Source of the DNA: Caldisericota bacterium
GTDB lineage: Bacteria; Caldisericota; Caldisericia; Cryosericales; Cryosericaceae
Direction: 5' to 3'
Assembly: GCA_026390215.1 (NCBI GenBank)
Contig: JAPLGJ010000015.1
Location: forward strand, 1 to 10,267
DNA length: 10,267 bases
Shown in pieces: positions 1-6,119 of the stretch (positions are counted from its first letter, which is position 1; every line of letters starts with the position of its first letter). Made by a program: the position numbers and the translations under genes. The notes beneath the pieces were generated by a model. It had not been told where the DNA came from, made no database searches, and saw nothing but the letters and a program-made list of their open reading frames with translations.

Positions 1-738
1 CTTCCAACCGATATACCCGTGCGACGGCTCATTGAATGTGTCGTAGCCCACGACGTACGGCTTCCCTCTCAAGCGTCGTACGACCTGGAGAACGGCGTCC
101 ACATAGTGCCGCTGGAGGTACTCCTGGACCGGTTCGCCCTCAACGAGAAGGTGCGGGGCGAAGTCATTACCCCCGAAGAAGAGCGTGAACATTGTCGCAG
201 ACGCCAGCCGACTCGCATTGGTCGGCCAGATAACGCGCGAGAACGGATCTCCATGTGTCTGATGCACGATGGCGGCGCACGTTTCCGCGAACATAGTCAT
301 GTCAAAGCCGACCGCCTCGAGTGTCCATCCCGGGGCCCCGTCACCCCCTGTGAACCTGCTCCAGACGTCCTGATGTGGATCGATGAACACGGTGAAACCC
401 ATGTCCCCTGCCACCTGGACGACCTGCTCGACGTAGTCCAGGTACTCGGTATCGTAGAGCTCCGGGCCCGCGTGCTCGATCGCCTCCCACGTCACCAGGA
501 ACCGTAGCAGCGTCAGTCCCCAGGATTTGAGGCGCGACAGGTGCTCGACTGCCTCTGACAGGGGAAACGGCCGGCCCACAAACGAGACCATCCGATGGTC
601 GAAGAACCCCTGGGCTACGTGCGTCGCCCCGTCCGGAACAACTGGCACCTTCGTGTCGCCCCCCAGATTGACGCCACGCAGGAGGAGCGTTCGTCCCGCT
701 TCGTCTCGGAACCAGCTCTCGTCAGCGCGCAGCGTCAT
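1..738 (-). CDS. GH5 glycoside hydrolase, steryl-glucosidase/glucosylceramidase-like, 3' end missing
   Basis: The reading frame stays open from ATG 738-736 to the left edge of the window, giving 246 codons of the N-terminal half of a TIM-barrel glycosidase. Visible landmarks are RGVNLGG (residues 21-27), IDPHQDVWSRF (119-129) followed by GGDGAPGW, a FFGGNDFAP segment (188-195 region), and the FNEP motif (235-238), whose Glu237 is the predicted acid/base. The nucleophile Glu lies outside the window. From memory, the DPHQDVWSRF...GAPGW run is typical of the GH5 branch that includes fungal ergosteryl-beta-glucosidase and glucosylceramidase (GH5_12) and, more distantly, endoglycoceramidase. A glycolipid or alkyl/steryl glucoside is therefore a likelier substrate than cellulose; this is inference. 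No signal peptide is visible, so a cytoplasmic enzyme is expected. The start overlaps the stop of the upstream ADP-ribosylglycohydrolase gene as ATGA, which implies translational coupling. No convincing separate Shine-Dalgarno is present. The GH5 assignment is firm; the subfamily is tentative. Confidence 0.85.
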   Translation of the reverse strand, partial: MTLRADESWFRDEAGRTLLLRGVNLGGDTKVPVVPDGATHVAQGFFDHRMVSFVGRPFPLSEAVEHLSRLKSWGLTLLRFLVTWEAIEHAGPELYDTEYLDYVEQVVQVAGDMGFTVFIDPHQDVWSRFTGGDGAPGWTLEAVGFDMTMFAETCAAIVHQTHGDPFSRVIWPTNASRLASATMFTLFFGGNDFAPHLLVEGEPVQEYLQRHYVDAVLQVVRRLRGKPYVVGYDTFNEPSHGYIGWK

Positions 739-1520
739 ACACCGTCAGCATCCTGACCAATGTGAAACCGTCCGCGAAATTCGTCGAGGATGGAGCGGAA
801 GTCAGGGGGCAGCATGGCCAGGCACGGCTCGGCCAGGTCGGCCGGAACACCATGGTAGAAGGCCTCGGCGATACTTCCGGCGATGGCTGCCTGCGTGTCG
901 GCGTCACCCCTGAGATTCACGGCGTTCTGGAAGCTGCTGCGCACGTCGGTGGACACAAGGAAGCAGATGACCGCCTCGGGGACCGAGAGCTCAGCGGCCT
1001 CAAACCATCCACCGGTGCAGTCAATGAGAGAACGCTGCAGGTCATAGCCGAACGTGCGTTCCAGATAATCCCGGATGCCGTCTTTCGGTGAGCCTGTCCT
1101 GGCCAGGAAGATAGCCGCTGCGACGGCTTGTGCTCCGGCGATGCCGTCCGGGTGGTTGTGCGTGGATTCGGCGCTGATACGCGCTTCGGCGAGGGTCTCC
1201 CCAAGCGTATCGAATGCCCAGCCGACAGGACTGACACGTCCCGCCGCGCCGTTTCCATAGCTGGTTGGCATCGTCCGTCCGGGGTTCTCGATCCACTTCA
1301 CAAAGCGCGTACTGTACGAGCGGTCGGGGTTTGCAAGGGCCCAGGTTCGTAGTGCCTCTGCATAGGAACGGTGATGCAGCAGGCAGTCCGCGACTGCCAC
1401 TGTCAGGACCGTTTCGTCCGTGTATGAGGATGACGGAGTCAGGAGCGGCAGTTCACCGTCCAGAACAGTACGGTACTCATAAGCGGAGCCGACGACGTCG
1501 CCGACAATTGCTCCAAGCAT
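735..1520 (-). CDS. ADP-ribosylglycohydrolase family protein (DraG/ARH-like)
   Basis: This 261-residue protein is the usual length for the family. It has all the landmark blocks in order: GAIVGDVVGS (residues 3-12), YTDETVLTVAVAD (33-45), GNGAAGRVSPVGWAF (89-103), THNHPDGIAGAQA (120-132) and RGDADTQAAIAGS (204-216). In family members the TDD and GDxDT clusters hold two Mg2+/Mn2+ ions that activate water to cleave an ADP-ribosyl bond. The matching residues here are Thr34, Asp35, Glu36, Asp206, Asp208 and Thr209, so the second Asp of the first cluster is Glu. The substrate may be ADP-ribosylated protein, O-acetyl-ADP-ribose or another N- or O-ribosyl compound; the sequence does not say which. 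The protein should be soluble and cytoplasmic. It begins 37 bp after the alcohol dehydrogenase gene and ends within the first codon of the GH5 gene, so it is the middle gene of a three-gene operon. GAGG lies 13 nt before the ATG, a weak site, consistent with co-transcription. Confidence 0.9.
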   Translation of the reverse strand: MLGAIVGDVVGSAYEYRTVLDGELPLLTPSSSYTDETVLTVAVADCLLHHRSYAEALRTWALANPDRSYSTRFVKWIENPGRTMPTSYGNGAAGRVSPVGWAFDTLGETLAEARISAESTHNHPDGIAGAQAVAAAIFLARTGSPKDGIRDYLERTFGYDLQRSLIDCTGGWFEAAELSVPEAVICFLVSTDVRSSFQNAVNLRGDADTQAAIAGSIAEAFYHGVPADLAEPCLAMLPPDFRSILDEFRGRFHIGQDADGV

Positions 1521-1557
1521 TGTGGAAAGAAATCCTCTGTTCTGAAGACCGCCTGGA

Positions 1558-2709
1558 CTACATCGAGTCCAGGTACAGACGGCGCATCTGCTCGACGGAC
1601 GCCACCTGACGCGGATTGGTCTTGCCCACGAGCTCCTGCATGGCTTCCTCCGACAGAGCCGGGATATCGCTTTCCTTCACGCCCATGGCAGCCAGTCCCG
1701 ACGGCATCTTGAGCCGGTGGCTCATGTCCTCGACGCCCGAAACGGCCTTCTCGGCGTTCTCCCGGTCAGTGCGCCACGGGTGGCCGACGCCCATGGCCAC
1801 GGCGATCTTCGCCATCCTGGTCCCCGCCAGCACCGCATTCCATCGCATGACTGCTGGGAGCAGCATAGCGTTGAGGACGCCGTGTGGCAGTCCGTACCTG
1901 CCGGTCAGGGGGTGCGACAGGGCATGGACGTATCCGAGGCCCGAGTTGTTGAACGCGAGGCCCGCCAGGAACGCTGCGTTGCACATGCCATAGCGAGCAG
2001 CGACGTCTTCTCCGTGTTCGAACGCCGCGGGCAGCCACCGGAATACCAGGACGATGGCTTCGTACGCCAGCGCGTCGGTGAGCGCCGTGGCGTTCGTGGC
2101 CACATACGCCTCGATGGCGTGCGACAGCGCATCCATCCCTGTGGCAGCAGTGAGCGCGGGCGGCATGGTGACCATGAGCTGTGGGTCGTTCACAGACACG
2201 TCGGCCGTCAACCTCCAGTCGACGATCGTCATCTTGTGGTGCGTCCTGCTGTCGGTGAGCACGGCAACCGACGTTACCTCGCTGCCCGTACCGGCTGTCG
2301 TGTTCACGGTAATGAACGGCGGCAGAGACCTGGACACTTTGTCGGCACCTTCGTATTGGTCGATCGTTCCACCGTTGCTGATGATGAGGCCGATCCCCTT
2401 GGCACAGTCCATTGCGCTGCCGCCCCCAATGGCAACCAGAAGGTCACAGCGCTGCTCCTTGTACAGTTCGACGCCATTCATGACCATCATGTCGGTCGGG
2501 TTTGGCCCCGCGCCGGCATAGACGGTCGACTGGATGCCACTTCGGGCAAGCACGTCGGCGACCATCTTCCCCTGCTCCTCGCCATACGATCCCAAGGACG
2601 CGACAATCAGCCCTCTCGTCCCACCCAGGTTGTGTGCCCATGTGCCGACGTCATTCAGCGCCCCGCGATGGATGAGATTGACCCCTGGCATGTAGTACGT
2701 TCCGGGCAT
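1558..2709 (-). CDS. Iron-containing (type III) alcohol dehydrogenase
   Basis: This 383-residue protein is full length for Fe-ADH enzymes such as FucO, DhaT and butanol dehydrogenase, which interconvert an alcohol and an aldehyde or ketone using NAD(P)H. The N-terminal half has the dinucleotide-binding GGGSAMDCAK (residues 95-104) and TTAGTGSEVT (137-146). The all-helical half has the metal ligands Asp193 and His197 in GMDALSHAIEAYV, His262 in GYVHALSHPL, and His276 in GLPHGV, with spacing like FucO (196, 200, 263, 277). The site is therefore intact for Fe2+ or Zn2+. The conserved His266 is also present. Substrate cannot be read from sequence. GGAGGTG at 2721-2715 sits six bases before the ATG, a near-ideal ribosome-binding site that fixes the start. 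It is the first gene of the operon reading on into the ADP-ribosylglycohydrolase and GH5 genes, with a strong promoter about 80 bp upstream. There is no signal peptide, so the enzyme is cytoplasmic. Confidence 0.95.
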   Translation of the reverse strand: MPGTYYMPGVNLIHRGALNDVGTWAHNLGGTRGLIVASLGSYGEEQGKMVADVLARSGIQSTVYAGAGPNPTDMMVMNGVELYKEQRCDLLVAIGGGSAMDCAKGIGLIISNGGTIDQYEGADKVSRSLPPFITVNTTAGTGSEVTSVAVLTDSRTHHKMTIVDWRLTADVSVNDPQLMVTMPPALTAATGMDALSHAIEAYVATNATALTDALAYEAIVLVFRWLPAAFEHGEDVAARYGMCNAAFLAGLAFNNSGLGYVHALSHPLTGRYGLPHGVLNAMLLPAVMRWNAVLAGTRMAKIAVAMGVGHPWRTDRENAEKAVSGVEDMSHRLKMPSGLAAMGVKESDIPALSEEAMQELVGKTNPRQVASVEQMRRLYLDSM

Positions 2710-2734
2710 GTTGTCACCTCCAAGTCACGTCAAG

Positions 2735-2752
2735 ACAGACCCACGGGTCTGT
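2735..2752 (-). promoter_or_regulatory. Leader hairpin upstream of the alcohol dehydrogenase ribosome-binding site
   Basis: ACAGACCC and GGGTCTGT form a perfect 8-bp inverted repeat with a 2-base centre; in RNA this would be about 7 bp closed by a 4-base loop. It lies in the 5' leader, 13 bases upstream of the GGAGGTG site. It could stabilise the message or modulate translation. It has no U-tract, so it is not an obvious terminator or attenuator. Confidence 0.4.
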
Positions 2753-2761
2753 GTGTCATGC

Positions 2762-2773
2762 GTGCAATTGCAC
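2762..2773. promoter_or_regulatory. Perfect 12-bp palindrome, candidate operator
   Basis: GTGCAATTGCAC reads identically on both strands. It begins roughly 8-9 bases downstream of the predicted transcription start of the alcohol dehydrogenase operon, where a bound repressor would block the polymerase. No regulator gene is adjacent, and the factor is unknown. A short palindrome can arise by chance, so confidence is moderate. Confidence 0.5.
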
Positions 2774-2787
2774 CACGATTGGCTACT

Positions 2788-2816
2788 ACTATACCGCAAA
2801 CTGCACACCGTCTCAA
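2788..2816 (-). promoter_or_regulatory. Strong sigma70-type promoter of the alcohol dehydrogenase operon
   Basis: On the minus strand, TTGAGA (2816-2811) is followed by exactly 17 bases and then TATAGT (2793-2788). Each box matches the consensus at five of six positions. The predicted transcription start is near 2781, giving a leader of about 70 nt before the ATG at 2709. The promoter lies wholly in the 156-bp gap downstream of the 159-residue ORF, so the operon has its own control. Confidence 0.75.
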
Positions 2817-2865
2817 CGGGACGCCAGCCAGAACGTGAAGAAATCGGTACCAAGGGTGCGTTCCC

Positions 2866-3345
2866 TCAGCGAGTCCCCGTCGTATCCGTCGTGCGGACAG
2901 TGCGTGCCGAGAATGGCAGGAGGTTGATGACCTCCGCCGCTTCATCCCCGGTAAGCCCAAACACCTCCAAATGCTCACCATAGTCCTGCAGAACAAACAC
3001 CTGGTCGCCGTCACGTGTCAGGGCGATTTGCCACCACCAGAGAGACTCGTGACCAGAACCGTGCCCCCCGACGACAGCCCTGGTGACCGCAGGCGTGACG
3101 GCACCCCAGAACATCAGGGCTCCGTCTTCGTGCCTCCGCTCGATCGTCTCAGCGACCGGCATGAGCAGTCTGATGGCGTCGGTGTCTTCCCGCAGGCAAA
3201 CGACCTCGAAGGTCCCCGAGCGACGCAGGACAAACTCGGCAAGGGGCACCCAGAATGCTGTTGAGACGGCAGTCTCGACGCCCGGAAGCATGCCCCTCAG
3301 GTCAGGAATCCTGATGTGCAGCGACGTGATCTTGTTGCTTGTCAT
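2866..3345 (-). CDS. Hypothetical protein, 159 residues, no recognised family
   Basis: I do not recognise this protein. It begins MTSNKITSLHIRIPDL and is soluble, with no signal peptide or membrane segment. Features that can be seen are an N-terminal beta-like stretch, a glycine/histidine- and tryptophan-rich middle (VVGGHGSGHESLWWWQ), and an alternating hydrophobic stretch DQVFVLQDYG before GLTGDEAAEVINLLPF. Together they suggest a small alpha/beta fold rather than an enzyme with an obvious motif. The frame could be read from further upstream (an ATG at 3429). I prefer ATG 3345-3343 because it starts one base after the stop of a short upstream ORF that has a good ribosome-binding site, and because the extra N-terminus would be arginine/serine-rich and overlap that ORF. 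The only site before this ATG is GGTGA almost abutting it, so translation may depend on coupling. Existence as a gene is likely; function is unknown. Confidence 0.7.
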   Translation of the reverse strand: MTSNKITSLHIRIPDLRGMLPGVETAVSTAFWVPLAEFVLRRSGTFEVVCLREDTDAIRLLMPVAETIERRHEDGALMFWGAVTPAVTRAVVGGHGSGHESLWWWQIALTRDGDQVFVLQDYGEHLEVFGLTGDEAAEVINLLPFSARTVRTTDTTGTR

Positions 3346-3346
3346 T

Positions 3347-3433
3347 TCACCGCCGGCAGCGTTCGCCCGGGAACCGAGGCAACAACTCCTCCAGGTCGAC
3401 GCGGACATCCGCTGTAACCGTCTCAACAATCAT
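3347..3433 (-). CDS. Possible 28-residue ORF coupled to the downstream hypothetical gene
   Basis: Starting at ATG 3433-3431, 28 codons run to TGA 3349-3347, just one base before the ATG of the 159-residue ORF (TGAAATG). GGAG lies six bases upstream of the start, a better site than the downstream gene has. The peptide opens MIVETVTADVRVDLEELLP and ends in a basic tail, so it looks like a short strand plus helix. It may be a leader peptide that couples translation, a free microprotein, or a relic of a longer N-terminus separated by a frameshift. VRVDLEELLP loosely echoes IRIPDLRGMLP near the start of the next protein, which may be coincidence. Low to moderate confidence. Confidence 0.35.
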   Translation of the reverse strand: MIVETVTADVRVDLEELLPRFPGERCRR

Positions 3434-3497
3434 CCTTCTCTCCGTTCTCATGTGACATGATGCCAGACACGACCAGTCTATTCCGGGCGGCAGGTAA

Positions 3498-4079
3498 TCA
3501 AGGGGCTCCGCCCGCAGAGTCACGGACGAACCGGGCAAGCTCGTGCCAGAGTGCGATGTCGAAGAACCGTCGCGCCAGTCCGGAGGTCGACGGCAGAACC
3601 CACACCACGGTCCGTCCGATGCATTCCTCCTGCCGGCCCGGAACGGAACGCCACTCAAGGAACTGAGCTGCTGCTGCCCTGCTGGTGAATGCCAGAACAC
3701 GCGGCTGCCACCGCAGGACCTTTGACCTGAGCAATCTGCGCGCCCGGTCCAGATCGACATGGCCGTCGAAGATGTGCGCGTCCTGCCCGTGATCGGTCTT
3801 GACAAGATCGGTCAGTCCAATACCCCAGTCGACCAGCCGCGGGTATTCCCCGGGTGCAAGCCGGCGTGGTGTCAGCCCGACCTCTTCAAGCGTCTGCCAG
3901 AAACGATTGCCAGGATTAGCGTAGTAGGCCTTCCGCTCCCAGGAGACATCCCCCAGTGCCGAACCGCAGAAGACGACACGCAGACCGTACGTCAGCACAT
4001 CCGGGATCAGCTCTCCGGAGAGCCGGTCGTCCATCGCCGGTTCCAGCTCGCCGTCACTTTTTCCATCTCGCTTCTTCAT
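3498..4079 (-). CDS. mug: Mismatch-specific uracil/thymine-DNA glycosylase, MUG/TDG family
   Basis: This family removes U or T mispaired with G, and related lesions, to start base-excision repair. The 193-residue protein lines up with E. coli Mug: LRVVFCG (residues 33-39), YYANPGNRFW (52-61), the GLTPRRLAP region (68-76), GIGLTDLVK (86-94) and VLPSTSGLAR (161-170), which matches the Mug minor-groove/intercalation motif PNPSGLSR. In E. coli Mug the catalytic Asn18 lies in GINPG. Here the aligned block is GSALG (39-43), placing Ala41 at the Asn position, so catalysis must rely on another residue. From memory, Deinococcus Mug also lacks this Asn and uses an Asp; Asp91 here is a candidate. The first 16 residues are hydrophilic, and ATG 4034-4032 is an alternative start. 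The gene is divergent from the glutamine synthetase gene and upstream of the unknown 28- and 159-residue ORFs. Confidence 0.9.
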   Translation of the reverse strand: MKKRDGKSDGELEPAMDDRLSGELIPDVLTYGLRVVFCGSALGDVSWERKAYYANPGNRFWQTLEEVGLTPRRLAPGEYPRLVDWGIGLTDLVKTDHGQDAHIFDGHVDLDRARRLLRSKVLRWQPRVLAFTSRAAAAQFLEWRSVPGRQEECIGRTVVWVLPSTSGLARRFFDIALWHELARFVRDSAGGAP

Positions 4080-4085
4080 GTTTCC

Positions 4086-4116
4086 AGTATAGCAGTGTGA
4101 AGCGGGCGGCTTGCAA
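4086..4116 (-). promoter_or_regulatory. Putative promoter of the DNA glycosylase gene, possibly leaderless
   Basis: On the minus strand TTGCAA (4116-4111) is followed after 19 bases by TATACT (4091-4086). The -10 box ends only six bases before the ATG at 4079, so the predicted transcription start falls on or next to the start codon. The message would then be leaderless, which fits the lack of a good ribosome-binding site there. The 19-base spacer is long, so confidence is moderate. Confidence 0.5.
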
Positions 4117-4138
4117 AAAACGCTCTAGGCGGTACTCT
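4111..4138 (+). promoter_or_regulatory. Weak putative promoter of the glutamine synthetase gene
   Basis: TTGCAA (4111-4116), a 16-base spacer and TACTCT (4133-4138) would place the start of transcription near 4145. The -35 box is self-complementary and is the same hexamer proposed for the divergent DNA glycosylase promoter, so the two promoters would compete. The -10 box is poor. No nitrogen-control site that I recognise is present. Confidence 0.3.
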
Positions 4139-4163
4139 CAGGAATACTGCATTGAGGAGCACT

Positions 4164-6056
4164 ATGAACGGCAAACGCATCTACAGTATCGCAGGGGGTC
4201 AGTGTGGCCGCGAGACCCTGCTCGCCATCCTTCGCGAACATCCCGAGATTCGCTTCGTCTCTCTCGTGGCGATCGACCTTGCCGGAAATGACACCGACGA
4301 GCGCATTCCCATTCAGACCTTCGTCGCCGACATTGACGCATTCCTGGCCGGAAAGGCTGTCCAGACCGATGGCTCGTCTGTCGTCCTGACCGGCATGACC
4401 TCGCTGAACGACGCCCAGGTCGACCTGGCGCCGGACCTGACGGCCACCTGGTTCGTCGACTACAACGAGGAACACGTAGACCGCGAGACCGGTCTCCCGG
4501 TGGGGACACTGCGCATCCCGTCCTTCTTGATACACCATGGCGAATGTATCGACGCACGCTCTTTGCTTGCAGCCACACTGGAGTATGCGCGGGCGGAACT
4601 CCTGAGGCTTGTGCGCAGCCATGCCTCGTCCCCGCTGCTTGCTCACCTCGAGCCGGCGCGGCTTGCGGACATCGAATTCACCGTCGGGACAGAACTGGAA
4701 TTCTGGATCAAGACGCCGACCGACACGGCAAACGTCGAGGAACTCTCGGCAGCGCAGATCCTGCAGGAGAACTACTGGCAGCGAACGCGAGGCGTCGCCC
4801 GGACCGCCCTCGAGCAGGCTGTGATGGCCCTTGAAGCTTATGGTCTGCACCCCGAGATGGGCCACAAGGAAGTCGGCGGCGTCAAAGCGGCCATCGGGGC
4901 CGGCGGGGAACTGACCCACGTCATGGAGCAGATGGAGATCGACTGGCGGTATGCCCCCGCGCTTCAAGCCGCCGACAATGAACTCCTTGCGCGCATCCTG
5001 GTGAAGGAGACGTTCCGCGCCAACGGCCTCAAGGTCAACTTCAAAGCCAAGCCAATCCCAGGCGTCGCCGGTTCCGGCGAACACACGCATCTGGGCATCG
5101 CGGGCGTCCTGCCCAGTGGCAGGCGCATCAATCTCTTCGCACCTGCGGACATGCATGCCGACTTCCTGAGTGTGATCGGATACGGAGCGCTGATGGGCCT
5201 CTTGCACAACTATGAGGTGGTCGGTCCCTTCATCTCGGCGAGCAACGACGCCTTTAACAGACTCAAACCCGGTTTCGAGGCACCCGTCTGCATCGTCGCC
5301 GCTCTCGGACGCGATCCCGCCAGCCCATCGCGCAACCGAACGGTCCTGGCGGGCCTGGTCCGAGACGTCGACAACCCGCGGGCCACCCGTTTCGAACTGC
5401 GGGCTCCCAACCCCTACACCAATACCTACCTTGCCGTAGCCGCGTCCATCCTCGCAATGCTTGACGGCATCAGATGGACGGTCGAGTCCGGCACGCCACC
5501 CGAAGCGCTGCTCGCAGAGATTTCCAAGAAGGCAGGTGAACCCGGAAGCTACCTCGAGCAAGACCGCGCGTATCGGGCGGAAGAGAACGTCTTCGAGAAC
5601 TACACACAGGAAGAACGTGACCGTCTTTTTGGCGTTCCTCCGGCCACCGTCTGGGAGAACATGCAGAACCTGGTGACTCTTCCGGACCGCATCCGCGTGC
5701 TGACCGCAGGAAATGTGCTGACGCCCCGCGTGATCGACGCGTTCCGTAGCGCCGCCACTGCTCGCTGGAAGCATGAACTGCTGGTGCGCATCATCCCCGA
5801 AGACCTGGACACCATACGCGCCTGTCAGCCGCTCGACCTTGCCAGCGACCGGGCACAGGACCTCTGGAAACGCATCGACGCTCTTCGGCACGAGCTGGCC
5901 GACGACACCGTCGGGAATCCCGCTCTGTGCACCCGGCTGACGTCCGCTCTGTCTGGCGATTCGCTGAAGGAGGCATCTGAGCTTCAACTCGTTCTCGCCG
6001 ATCGCATGGACCATCTGCGCCAGCTGGAGGACGAGTACCGCAAGCTGGTGTTCTAG
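4164..6056 (+). CDS. glnA: Glutamine synthetase with long C-terminal extension
   Basis: The enzyme would make glutamine from glutamate, ammonia and ATP in the cytoplasm. Active-site blocks of the GS catalytic domain are in order: GTELEFWI (residues 175-182), HPEMGHKEVGG (229-239), KPIPGVAGSGEHTHLGI (296-312), NDAFNRLKPG (361-370), NRTVLAGLVRDVDNPRATRFELR (391-413) and PNPYTNTYLAVAA (415-427). The metal and glutamate ligands appear intact. At 630 residues it is much longer than type I GS (about 440-470). The first 165 residues form an unusual N-terminal part, and about 190 residues follow the catalytic core, ending in a helical, charged, coiled-coil-like tail (QLVLADRMDHLRQLEDEYRK). It is shorter than type III GlnN (about 700) and lacks features I associate with it, so I treat it as a divergent long GS. 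ATG 4164 is chosen because GAGGAG (4154-4159) precedes it; an in-frame TTG at 4152 overlaps that site. A gamma-glutamyl-amine ligase role cannot be excluded. Confidence 0.9.
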   Translation: MNGKRIYSIAGGQCGRETLLAILREHPEIRFVSLVAIDLAGNDTDERIPIQTFVADIDAFLAGKAVQTDGSSVVLTGMTSLNDAQVDLAPDLTATWFVDYNEEHVDRETGLPVGTLRIPSFLIHHGECIDARSLLAATLEYARAELLRLVRSHASSPLLAHLEPARLADIEFTVGTELEFWIKTPTDTANVEELSAAQILQENYWQRTRGVARTALEQAVMALEAYGLHPEMGHKEVGGVKAAIGAGGELTHVMEQMEIDWRYAPALQAADNELLARILVKETFRANGLKVNFKAKPIPGVAGSGEHTHLGIAGVLPSGRRINLFAPADMHADFLSVIGYGALMGLLHNYEVVGPFISASNDAFNRLKPGFEAPVCIVAALGRDPASPSRNRTVLAGLVRDVDNPRATRFELRAPNPYTNTYLAVAASILAMLDGIRWTVESGTPPEALLAEISKKAGEPGSYLEQDRAYRAEENVFENYTQEERDRLFGVPPATVWENMQNLVTLPDRIRVLTAGNVLTPRVIDAFRSAATARWKHELLVRIIPEDLDTIRACQPLDLASDRAQDLWKRIDALRHELADDTVGNPALCTRLTSALSGDSLKEASELQLVLADRMDHLRQLEDEYRKLVF

Positions 6057-6060
6057 CATG

Positions 6061-6095
6061 CAATCGGGGCGGACCATTCCGGTCCGCCCCGATTG
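6061..6095. terminator. Perfect 15-bp hairpin between convergent genes, likely bidirectional terminator
   Basis: CAATCGGGGCGGACC (6061-6075) and its exact complement (6081-6095) flank a 5-base loop, ATTCC. The stem starts four bases after the glutamine synthetase stop and lies 25 bases before the end of mscL on the other strand, so it can serve both genes. Neither side has a clear run of U, so termination would rest on the very stable GC stem. Confidence 0.75.
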
Positions 6096-6119
6096 TCCGT
6101 TCCGATTCAGAGGAGACTC

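Noticed and set aside
19..913. Plus-strand open frames over the left end
   Set aside because: The minus strand carries the GH5 and ADP-ribosylglycohydrolase genes with clear motifs, so the plus-strand frames are shadows.
2735..2752. The leader hairpin as an intrinsic terminator or riboswitch
   Set aside because: It has no following U-tract and no larger conserved fold; the leader is only about 70 nt.
1717..2838. A 373-codon plus-strand open frame across the alcohol dehydrogenase
   Set aside because: It is a shadow of the minus-strand Fe-ADH gene, and its product is rich in Arg, His and Gly with no domain.
3346..3805. A 152-codon minus-strand frame that overlaps the DNA glycosylase out of frame
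   Set aside because: Most of it overlaps the conserved glycosylase in another frame. Only the last 28 codons, outside that gene and with their own ribosome-binding site, are kept as a possible short ORF.
4125..6077. A 650-codon open frame antisense to the whole glutamine synthetase gene
   Set aside because: The sense strand has clear GS motifs and a good ribosome-binding site. The antisense product matches nothing recognisable, and long antisense frames are common in GC-rich coding DNA.
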